The notes under the pieces were generated by a model. The model searched no databases. It had not been told where the DNA came from and saw only the letters and a program-made list of their open reading frames with translations. A program made the position numbers and the translations under genes. From Pseudo-nitzschia pungens (Eukaryota > Bacillariophyta > Bacillariophyceae > Bacillariales > Bacillariaceae): a stretch of 64,000 bases of DNA. Location of the stretch: the NCBI GenBank assembly GCA_037355855.1, contig CM074766.1, forward strand, positions 3,534,001-3,598,000. Reading direction: 5' to 3'. Positions 30,644-39,797 of this stretch are shown here, one piece after another. Position 1 is the first letter of the stretch, and each line of letters starts with the position of its first letter.

Positions 30644-33600
30644 CCCCCCCTCACTTGCAGGATCGAATCTTGGAAATAATTTGGAGTCCCATTTTGTGTC
30701 ATGTTGAAGACTGTCCATGAGAGGATCGATATTGCAAGTGGAGCAAAAGATTTTGTGGGTTCTATGGGGTAGGGATGTCTGTGGGTTTGTGGTGTTGTGG
30801 TTAGTGGTGTTGTTGGACATGGATCGTTGGGCATATAGTGGTGGTACTCGGCCCATAAAGATGTCTGTGTGCTCATGGAATTTGATTCTTCCGGTTGGTT
30901 TGCTCAGAGAATCGCTGTAGTTCTCATCAGATTTAGTTTCAACGAAGTCAATAAATTCATCATCTGTCCATTGGAGGATCACGAAGTGTTTCATCTCGAC
31001 ATGGCGTGTGCGTCGGGTTGGTTGGTGTGCGTTTGCCATGCGGACACCGCCGTGGTTGTCTGCAATGATGGGAGTGGCTGTTGTTTGTGGGATGAGGAGT
31101 TCCGCAAGAATCCATCTTAAATAGAGTGCCGCTTTGCCCGCATCTGCCATGTTACAGAATTCAGCTTCTGTAGAGCTCTGTGCAATGGTTGGTTGGAGGC
31201 GAGTTCTATAATAGACCGCTGCGCCTGCCAGGAGGATGACGATGCCTCCCATGGATCGGCGCTGGAGTCGATCGGATGCCCATGTCGTGTCACAGGCGCC
31301 CAGTAATGAGAGTGGGTGTGTGTTAGTTCGAAATTTCGATAGTGACGCAGATGATGATACTGGGGTAGGGGGTGGCATGTTAGGGAGGTCCTCTCTTGGT
31401 TCTGGTCTCCAGAATGTAAGTCCATTGTGTTTGGTAGCGAGGAGGTATGCATAGACTGCCTTGACTGCTTCGTAGTGTATTTTGGCAGGTTGGTGGGAGT
31501 GTTGACTAAGCATGATGACGGCAACGGAGATGTCTATTCTGCAAATGGTGAGTGCATATATTAGTTCCCCTATGCATTGTCTGTAGCTGAAACCCATCGC
31601 TTTTTCTAGTTTCAGTGCTTCTTTCGAATCGGTAGGACCGATGGTGGTTTGGAGCTCTTTCTGGTATGTTGGGTCCTCGCGCATTGGAGTGGGTCGGTTC
31701 CGACATTTGAGATTTTGCCAGCCATGGTGGTCTATGATCTTTTCGATGTAGGTTTGGCAGTGTAGGTGATTGAAATGGCGTGTCTGATCTACATGGACGC
31801 CGTTAAATTTCCTTATGGTGCCTAGAATATTGAGTGGGTTGGTCATCCGGCGTTGTATTTGGTCTCTAATTCGGTCGCAAATGTGCTCGTCTTTGTTTGC
31901 GATTAGAAAGTCATCAACTTGACGAAGAATAAGGGTGAGATTGCCAGCGTCGTCGTGCTTATAGTACAGACAAGGTTCGTGAGTAGTGGGTTTGAAGCCC
32001 ATTTCAGTTACAAGGAGTTTGGATATATACTTATCCCATAGGCGTGGTGATTCAGGGTGTCCTTGGAGGGCTTTCTGAATGGGTATAACTTGCCCAATTG
32101 GTATTGGAGGACGACCCAGGTGCTCAGTCCACCATTGTAAGAAAGGACCATCTACTTTCATGTAGAAGGGACTTGTAGGTGCTGGGGCTTCAGCGAAAGC
32201 GTTGCCTACGTCATAACCGACACATTTTAGGTTTAGGGCTGCAGCGATAGCCCAGGTTAATCGATGTACGGGTTGTTCGACACATGCAGCGTATGTTTCA
32301 GCAAGTGTAACTGCTTTACCATAACGTTTGCCTCCATTGCATGTGCCGCGTGCTTTCTGAATTGATTTACCGGTGAGTGGGTCTTCTTTGTAGAGGTATG
32401 TCCAGACCCATGGGAGGATTGTCATACCTGGGGTGGGGTCAACAGGGTCGCCGAACATTCCTACTTTGTGGTATCGATTGAGTTGTTTCCACTCTGATTT
32501 TAGGAACCCATCCCATTCTGGTGTTCCTTGGAGTTTACGCCGAGTCAGTTTAGCAATGTTAAGTTTTTCAGTGGTGGTGGTTGCGGAGTCAATATCTGGT
32601 GGCCATTCGTGTTTGTTTTGCCAAAGGTCTTGTTGATTATTGAGGTTATGAAGGTGGTGAGCAATGACATTAAGTTGGTCAGCTTGTAAGGTGGGGATGC
32701 CGTCGCCATTGAGGGCAAAGCCCGTAAGAGTACCAAACGTAAACTTGATCGTACGGCAGTGAGTTGCTCTAGCGGACGTTATGGCGTCAATAATATTCTT
32801 TGGTGTAGAGATTGGTTGGTCATTCACTGATGTGATGATGGTGCCCCGTAGGCGTCGTTTCCAGTTGCGAATATGCATGTGTGCTGTTGTGCCGATTTGG
32901 ATATTGGTGAGCTCAACACATCCAGAGAGATCCGGATGGGGTTGTACAATGAATCCAAGGGTTGGGTGGAAGCTGCTATGTTTAACAAGTGGAAGAGTGT
33001 GTGAGGTTTCAAACATAAATTTGTTGGTTGAGATATCAAGGGTCTCGATTTCCGGTATAAGGGCGGCAATGTCTGGTCTTTCAAACTTCGTCCGGCATAC
33101 ACTGGCTGTTAGTTTGGCTGCGGCCGCTGCTGTGTATGGTGTGGGTGATGTTTGTATGATTTCCTCAATCAGTTGTGCATTGTCGTATGGTTTAGGGTTC
33201 TGGAGGCTCCAGGTTACCTTTTCGGGAGAGCAGTTTGTTGTGTGTTCTCGCGATGGTCCCTCCGTAAAAATAGACATAAGATGGGATGCAGCAGGTGAAC
33301 GTTGATTGGGTGTTTCACCATATTGGAGTTCATCTTTAGAATCGTGGCGTGCAGTTTTCTCGGTTCCAGTGTGAATATCCAGATAGCGTATATTGTCGGT
33401 TGTTCCACTGTAGCCCAAGAATATACCTTCGTACGTCCAGGGGTTGGTGGTGGTGGGTCGTGTCCCTGGTTTCTTAGCAGTTATTTTAGAGCCAAATGTG
33501 ATGAGGTTGTCCATGAGGGGGATGCGTCCGGTATATGCTTGGAGGGGGGTCATATCGATGGCAGTGTGGTATGTCCTATTGTAGAGCCAGGTTGCATGCA

Positions 33601-35638
33601 GGAGTGCGTCGGTCCAATATTCAGTGCCCAAACCGGCAGAATAGAGGAGGCAACGAATGCGTTCTTTGAGTGTGCGATGTGGACGTTCCACAATTCCATT
33701 TTGGGATGATGCGTCGGCAGCTGTGCTTTGTGATGTATAGCCATGGTCTTGCGCTGTTTTCTGGAATTGATGTGATTTAGAGAGTTCACCGCCACCGTCT
33801 GTCGTGATAGTGCAGTGGAGGTGATCAGCACATAGATCCATGAGGGAGGATTGATCATCTGTGTGGAGCTCGTAGTTGCACTCACGTATAGTATTGGAGA
33901 CTGTTTTGGATTTAGCGAGATACCCATCAGAAGTTGTTGTGATGATGGCTTTGTGGGGTTCTGTCGTTTTAATACCGTGTTTGCGAAGAAAGCGTTCGAT
34001 AATATCGATTGGAGGGGTTTTGGACTTTACTGGGAAGGTCCATAGGGCTCGTGTAGCGGCGTCGATGATGGTGAGGAAGCCTATGTAACCCTGGCGGCTC
34101 TTCTTAATTGTTGTGTTGGCTTTGGCGTTGGATTGCAAGATTTCTTGGAGGTTGGATGGTCCGCTAACAAAAGAGAGGTCCATGTGGAAAGATTGTGCTG
34201 GGATGAACATCTCTTTTTTGTTGTTGCTCGTGGTACCATGGTATTTCGTCATTTTGCTCTTTTCACAGAATGGGCATTTGAAAAATGGGACACGAGAGGG
34301 GATTGGTGGAATGCCATCGACCACTTTTTGCGTGCGATAAAGAGTGGAGGGTGAGATATGTCCATAACGTTGATGCCAAAGTTCTAAGTTTTTAAGTGCT
34401 TTGGAGAGACCGCTTGTCCATGATTTGGTACGGGATGCTATGGTTTGTTTGGTGTCCGATGTGTCATTTGAGGTACTTATCTCGTGATTGAGGGCGTTTG
34501 CCCGTAGATGGTTGACATGTTTCGCTATATGGGTGTTTTCCTGGTGTGCGTCATGGTGTGCGTCATGGTGGGGTGTGTTCGTATTGTAGAGTAAGATCTT
34601 GTTTGGTGTGTACCATTCTCCGTTCGCGTTGCGAGTTGTGGTAATGGATTCGATAGTTCATTTATTATGGTCTGTAAAGCGTACAGTGCCAGTACCGTTG
34701 TTTAGTCCTTCCTGGATAAACGCGTAGTGTGCGTGTTGGCGCTGATAGTTGTCCGGTGATAGGACTGTTCCAGTAGATCCCGGAGTGAGAATAGTACGCC
34801 AACGCATGATCGTGCCTTGGTCTGATACAATTTTGATGTGCCCTTCTCCTAACGCTTGTAGGGTCGTGGGTGGTTCATCGGGAGTTGTACTAGTCTTAGA
34901 GAATACGCCGACTTGGGTTGGGTGGGAGTATGGTTGGTAGTTGTGTAAAATAGAGCGGTCGTTGGTCGCAGAGATGTTGGCGCCTGTGTCTGCTTGAAGT
35001 GGGGCTGTTTTTAGGGTATATAATTTGTTGTCTTTGTTGTCCAGTGACATGTCTGCTGGTTGTCGTTGTAGCAGTTTAATATGTGGGGCAGGCGTGTTCG
35101 AAATGTCCAGCATAAGTTTTTGTTGGTTACCTCTGTATTTACGGCGTATGAAGTGGGGAGTCATTCGAATATTTGATTCGTGGGAGTATTGCTCGCCAGT
35201 TAGTGTGTCTGGTATATATTCAAATGGAGTTAGTTGATTCTCAGGCGGGGTTGCCTTGTGTTCATGGGAATTAGGGTTTTTCGTGTCGGTATACGAGGAA
35301 TATGTCTTGGAGGTGTGTGTGGTTGGCATTGGTGTGTTCTTATTACAGACTGAACACGTTGGCTGGGAGAGTGTAAGCGTATGGATCGTGGGAGTGGAGT
35401 TCATGTATGTATTAGTGGACGTATTTGTATTTGCGGATGGGGTGTAGTGTTTCAAGTTTTGAGAGGTACCGGTCGCCTTGAGATTGGTGCTGTTCTTGTT
35501 GGCTATAACGGGTTCAGTACTGTTCGAAGGTAGCTCGTCATGGGGAGATAACTTCGTGTTTAGTGGGTATTTTTCGCTGGTTGTTACTGTGTTCATAAAA
35601 TCTGTTTTGGCTGTGGGGAATGTAGTGGTCGTGGCCAT
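30611..35638 (-). CDS. copia pol: protease, integrase, RT, RNase H (one in-frame TGA)
   Basis: Read from the ATG at 35638, and open further upstream to the gag stop. Protease motif QADTGANISA lies near 34998. A TGA at 34658-34660 interrupts the frame, which then continues open. The GAG-pre-integrase motif LELWHQRYGHIS comes next, then integrase with CPFCEKSK, MDLSFVSG, TTDGGGELS and NGIVERPHRTLKE (the D-D-E set). RT has GYDVGNAFAEAP and an unusual QVDDFLIA at the active site, where copia RT usually has YVDD. RNase H shows GACDTTWASD, QSSTEAEF and ADNHGG. The stop codon lies inside the 3' LTR. Functionally this is the replication and integration polyprotein. Whether the TGA is read through or is a recent nonsense mutation cannot be told from one copy. 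Confidence 0.9.
30644..30655 (-). promoter_or_regulatory. polypurine tract
   Basis: AGTGAGGGGGGG on the coding strand directly abuts the 3' LTR and would prime plus-strand DNA synthesis. Confidence 0.85.
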
Positions 35639-35779
35639 GGTGTGTATTGAGAGTGGTGGGGTAAAGAGTGTGATATCTGGATGGTCATGGCGTGCGTTGG
35701 TGTGGAATCTTGTTAGTTGGATATGTGGGTCAATGAGTTTTTGTTTAGGCCGAGCCTCGCTAGAGACACGGCGTGTATC

Positions 35780-38728
35780 CTATTCGGTGTTGGGGTCCAT
35801 TGCTTGTACATAGATTTCACGATGTGTTTCGTGATCTTGTTCGGTGAGTGGAAGGTGTTGGAGGTTGGTGTCTACTAGTTTGACTACATTTTTGAGATTC
35901 ATTGTACGGTATTTGTCAGCGTTTGTTTTGAATTCCTCGGGGTGTTCCTTCGCATATTGGAGAATGTGGTAATGCTGAGCGCCGATACGGCAGATTTGGT
36001 CGTTGATGTTATGACCATACATCTTACAGCATGTGCATTGTTTCTTGTTCTTGTATTCAAATCGCTTCTTTGGGCTAGGGGTATCGACAACTCGATGGAT
36101 CGTAGGTTGGTGAGGTGTCTGCAGGGATGGATTTGAAATAGGATAGTCGATTAGGAAGTTCAACATGCCTGTGAGTTGGAGCGGACGTGGGAGTGGTGTA
36201 GAATGAGCATTTGGTGTGGTGCGGTGATGGGTGTCCAGCTGTGTCATAAGACACATGCCAGCAGGGAAGTTGTGGTGTTGCATTGCTTGGTGGATCATTT
36301 CATAGCTTTGGTCTAATTCGGAATAGTGGTGTTGTCGTGTGAGTTCGCATTGGCGTACAAAGCTCTGTAGTTTGCCTACGTACGTGCTGGGATCATCGGT
36401 AGGTTCCCATGTGGGGCCCCATCCGGTTTTGGTCGGGCGGAGGTAGGAGAGGGAGGTACGTGCGATGGCGTATAGCGCTTCATATCCTTGTTGTTTGTAT
36501 TGATATGGAGAGAGGAGGCCGCGTAGTAGAGTATTTTCCGGTGCGATCATGAGTTTGAGTACTCGGTAGAGATATGCGCTGATTTTTGCTATGTTTTCTT
36601 CTGTCTCAATGTGAGTGGATGGAAGGCACGTATTTTCAACATGTAGTTGGTCCAGTGGTGCGATAGGGAGGCTTTCGATCATGAAGGCTGCTTGGATGTC
36701 CTGGTAGAGTGCAGTGAATTCCATGTCGGTCAAGTATCGGTTTTCAGTGGGAATCAGGGTAGGGTCTAGGTGGCGTTTCTCTAGGTTGTTAATGGAGCGG
36801 CTGACACGATGGTTCATTTTGTGGTGAGATTCTTTGCGTTGGCTTCTAAGGTGTTCATCGAACTTTTGTTGATTACGGATTAGGCCGTTTTTGTGTCGGG
36901 GAAAGTTGATCTTGGTATTCTGGGTGGAAGGTGGGGAGTCGATGGAGTCTGAGTCGGGGTCGGAATGACTGGAGCTGTCACTCGAGGTGTCGGAGCTGTC
37001 AGATGGGTTGCCATCTGGTGGTGGTTGTGTGGAGTTGCTGTCCGGTGGTTGTTGTGTTGGTGATGTGTCGATCGATTGTAGGTGTGTGGTGAGTGCAGTT
37101 TGGATATATTCAGCGAGGGTTTCCGAGTTTGTGATGAAAGATTCCATCTTTAGGTTGACATGTTGTTGGAATTTATCAGATGAGGTGATGGTGTCAAGTT
37201 GATTGATGATGACTGATTTGATCATTTCCTGTTCTTTGTTGATATATTCCGTAATTTTGCCTGGGATTGTAGACTCCAGTGTGTGCTGTTCGATGTCAAT
37301 GTTGTCTCTGGTTTCGGTAAGTTGAGTGTGGATTTCGGAGTTTATGGTATTGATTTCGGTTTTGAGGCGTTTGAGGTTATTGGTAGTGTGTTGGGTGATG
37401 TTGTTCTTGGTATGTTGGGCTTGGGTTTGAAGTGTAGTGAGTTGAGTTTTGACTATGGTGTCGATTTCGTTTTGTATCTTGCTCACGATGGTGTCTTTAA
37501 TGCTTTGAATGATGTGGTTTCGGTCGGAGTCGATGTTCTGGAGTTTTGTTATGATCATGTTTTCGAGTTGTTCGCCGGCGGCAACGATGTGGGTGAGTGT
37601 TGTTTCTGAAAGTTGTTGGCTGTATTGGTCTTGGTGTTTGGTGGCTTTCTGTTGTTGTTCCTTGATAGTGTCTTGGATCTGTTGGTGGACAGTGGTTTGG
37701 AGTTGGGCTATTTTTTGCATGGCGGCGTGGGAGGTTTTCTGGATATCTGTCAGGATTTCTTTGGAGAGTGTGTGTTTTGTTGTGTGGGTTGAGAGTGTGC
37801 TGGTCTCGTCTTTTAGGGAGGATAGAATTGACATTGCTTTCTTGATGCGGATGTCAAGGGCCCAGCTTGTGGAGGTTGCGGTAGAGAGGTCTTGTTCGAG
37901 TTTCGAGGCTTGTGCGATTGCGTTGGTAAGGTTCGTGGTTGCGTTGGAGATTGAGTTGTATTTATTAGTCAGGGAGTTGATTGTGGTTTCCATTGTTTGG
38001 ATTTGGTGTTGGAGGTGTTGGGTGTGTTTGGTGATTGCTTCATTGATGAGTTGTTGGGTTGATTTTGGGTTATCGATAGAGTCAATTTCATTGTCGATCT
38101 GTTGAAATCCTTCTTCAAATGCTTTGATTTGGTCGTCGACAGAGGGGTGGATAGTGGTGGCGTATTCCTGTGCAAATTGAGTAGCGAGGTTTGTCGGTGG
38201 TGGTGGTATGGAGTCTTCTGTTGAGGTGGATTGTGCGTCATCGTTGGTGGGTTTTGCGTCTTGCTGGATTTTTGTTTCTTCTTGTTGCATTTTGTGGTTG
38301 AGGTGAGTAATTAGTTTGGAACTGTATAGGTATCTTGTGATTTCTTTGTCGGGGTTCGGTGGAGGGATTTGGAAGTGGTTCCTGTGGAGAAGTGTTTGAA
38401 GTACTTCTCCTAGGGCAGTTAGTTTGTCGGTGTCGTCCATGGTGTCAGTGTGAATGACGTTCATGAGGTTGGTGTATGTGGGTCCTGTTGGTGGGTATTT
38501 CGGTTTGAATTGGAATGTTTCTTCATATTCTGTGTTAGATTGCGGAAAAGTGAGTTCGATGGCTCGTATTTCGCGTTGTAGAGTTCCAGGATATTCGGAG
38601 AGTTCAAGGTGGGTGGTGTCGGTGTGTTTAATGGGTTTGGGGGGGGTCATGTATTGTTTCATTGGTTTTTGTTTCATGGGGTCGTCTGGTTCCTGTTGTT
38701 TCTTCTTACGTCGGGTCTTGACCGCCAT
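35780..38728 (-). CDS. copia gag (ends in TAG, in frame with pol)
   Basis: 982 residues from the first ATG after the leader. The N-terminus is Lys-rich. Residues about 180-530 are Gln/Thr/Ile/Asn-rich with heptad-like spacing, consistent with long coiled coils. A Ser/Asp tract lies near residues 565-600. A nucleocapsid-like cluster CTCCKMYGHNINDQIC lies near residue 900. The gag stop TAG (35780-35782) is followed by GAT in the same frame. That frame stays open for 47 codons to the first Met of the protease ORF, so gag and pol are one frame separated by a single stop. Gag forms the particle shell; the coiled-coil length is larger than in typical copia gag. Confidence 0.88.
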   Translation of the reverse strand: MAVKTRRKKKQQEPDDPMKQKPMKQYMTPPKPIKHTDTTHLELSEYPGTLQREIRAIELTFPQSNTEYEETFQFKPKYPPTGPTYTNLMNVIHTDTMDDTDKLTALGEVLQTLLHRNHFQIPPPNPDKEITRYLYSSKLITHLNHKMQQEETKIQQDAKPTNDDAQSTSTEDSIPPPPTNLATQFAQEYATTIHPSVDDQIKAFEEGFQQIDNEIDSIDNPKSTQQLINEAITKHTQHLQHQIQTMETTINSLTNKYNSISNATTNLTNAIAQASKLEQDLSTATSTSWALDIRIKKAMSILSSLKDETSTLSTHTTKHTLSKEILTDIQKTSHAAMQKIAQLQTTVHQQIQDTIKEQQQKATKHQDQYSQQLSETTLTHIVAAGEQLENMIITKLQNIDSDRNHIIQSIKDTIVSKIQNEIDTIVKTQLTTLQTQAQHTKNNITQHTTNNLKRLKTEINTINSEIHTQLTETRDNIDIEQHTLESTIPGKITEYINKEQEMIKSVIINQLDTITSSDKFQQHVNLKMESFITNSETLAEYIQTALTTHLQSIDTSPTQQPPDSNSTQPPPDGNPSDSSDTSSDSSSHSDPDSDSIDSPPSTQNTKINFPRHKNGLIRNQQKFDEHLRSQRKESHHKMNHRVSRSINNLEKRHLDPTLIPTENRYLTDMEFTALYQDIQAAFMIESLPIAPLDQLHVENTCLPSTHIETEENIAKISAYLYRVLKLMIAPENTLLRGLLSPYQYKQQGYEALYAIARTSLSYLRPTKTGWGPTWEPTDDPSTYVGKLQSFVRQCELTRQHHYSELDQSYEMIHQAMQHHNFPAGMCLMTQLDTHHRTTPNAHSTPLPRPLQLTGMLNFLIDYPISNPSLQTPHQPTIHRVVDTPSPKKRFEYKNKKQCTCCKMYGHNINDQICRIGAQHYHILQYAKEHPEEFKTNADKYRTMNLKNVVKLVDTNLQHLPLTEQDHETHREIYVQAMDPNTE

Positions 38729-39010
38729 GGTGATTGTTTCTTTTCGTTATCTAAGTGGGTATGTTGTTCTGTGGCAAGGGGAAGGTCGTAGGGTTCGGGG
38801 TGTCAGTTTTGTTGGCGTAGGATTCTACGTGATTTGGTACTCAGCTGACGGGCGGGTTTTTCACAAAAAAATTCCGCGAAAATACACAGGCTTCGAAAAA
38901 CGATTGTGGTCGATCCAGATGTTCCTCGGTTGTGGCGAAAGCAGTAATCACTCTGCTATGTTGTTGTTTGACTTGGTTGTTTGATATAGGTGATGAGAGT
39001 AGTCAATGTT

Positions 39011-39020
39011 GCTCATAACC
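39011..39020 (-). promoter_or_regulatory. primer-binding site matching the tRNA-iMet anticodon loop
   Basis: GGTTATGAGC directly follows the 5' LTR on the coding strand. Its complement GCTCATAACC is the anticodon loop (CTCATAA) and adjoining stem of eukaryotic initiator tRNA-Met. Drosophila copia uses the same region through a cleaved half-tRNA primer. Confidence 0.75.
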
Positions 39021-39115
39021 TGCAAAATGTACGTGTGCTCTCTACTGTCGATATAATCGCATGTATTTAGTAAAGAGTGAGGTTATTCACTAGCTATTCG
39101 GGATTCATCCTCACA
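39021..39115 (-). repeat. 5' LTR of the copia element
   Basis: 95 bp, identical to 30549-30643. Very short for a copia LTR. The promoter must lie in it or in the leader 38729-39010, where no standard TATA element stands out. Confidence 0.95.
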
Positions 39116-39120
39116 TAGAG

Positions 39121-39797
39121 AGCAACCGGTACTGTACTCTCAGCCATTAAAAACGGTCCCGTCCGTCAAAAAATGAGGCGTACTTAGGAACGTACCTATG
39201 TATACGTACTATGTAGTAGGAGTTGCACGAGCGCGTAGCACGCGCAACTAGGGTTGCATTTGACGGATACGGTAATTACGTAATTACCGGGTAACCTTAC
39301 AAGTACTCGTGATTGAGTTTCATCTTTACGAAATTTACTACTGTACGTAAAACCTTACGATACGGGTAAGTTACCATAGTTACAAGTAATCTTTCGGAGA
39401 TGATGCTCGTAGCTAACAATTTTGTTGAAAATAAGGCGCGAAAAGTGGATCGATTGAACATTATGTGTAAACCTTACCATACGAAGTAAACCTTACGAAG
39501 TACCGGTAAGTTACTCGTAACTTCCTTCGTACGGTATTATTTTTTTTTTGAACGAACAGCATTTTTTCTTATCGAATAGTATACGAGTACGGTACGGGTA
39601 TTGCTCGTCGTGGCTTCTGGATCCTTACTTCTGACAGGGCAGTCCATGAAACCTGGTGTGAAAAGAGTGGTGACACCAAAAGTCTGCATTCGATCTCTCA
39701 TTTTCGATAGAACTGGTAGCGGGCACCAAATCGTCGAAAACGACAAGGAAAGTGAAAACAGGTTACCAAATTAGAAGATCACGAGTCATGGTCAAGC
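39121..39797. other. intergenic region upstream of ORC1
   Basis: Dense in TTACCGGTAA, GTAACTTAC and CCTTACGAAG words, many of them self-complementary. No ORF of note. Probably contains the ORC1 promoter at its right end. Confidence 0.5.

Larger units (their letters stand above)
30549..39115 (-). mobile_element. complete Ty1/copia retrotransposon (TSD TAGAG)
   Basis: 8567 bp. The LTRs of 95 bp (30549-30643 and 39021-39115) are identical at every base and run TGTGAGG...TTTTGCA on the coding strand. Flanks are TAGAG at 30544-30548 and 39116-39120. A half-tRNA-type primer site and a polypurine tract sit at the expected edges. Gag, protease, integrase, RT and RNase H are all present in copia order (integrase before RT). 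The organisation resembles the diatom CoDi group, but that placement needs a tree. Identical LTRs and an intact target duplication mean a very recent insertion. Confidence 0.95.

Noticed and set aside
35025..38105. Several plus-strand Val/Ser/Cys-rich ORFs over the copia element
   Set aside because: Antisense shadows of gag and pol caused by their Thr/Gln/His-rich codon use.
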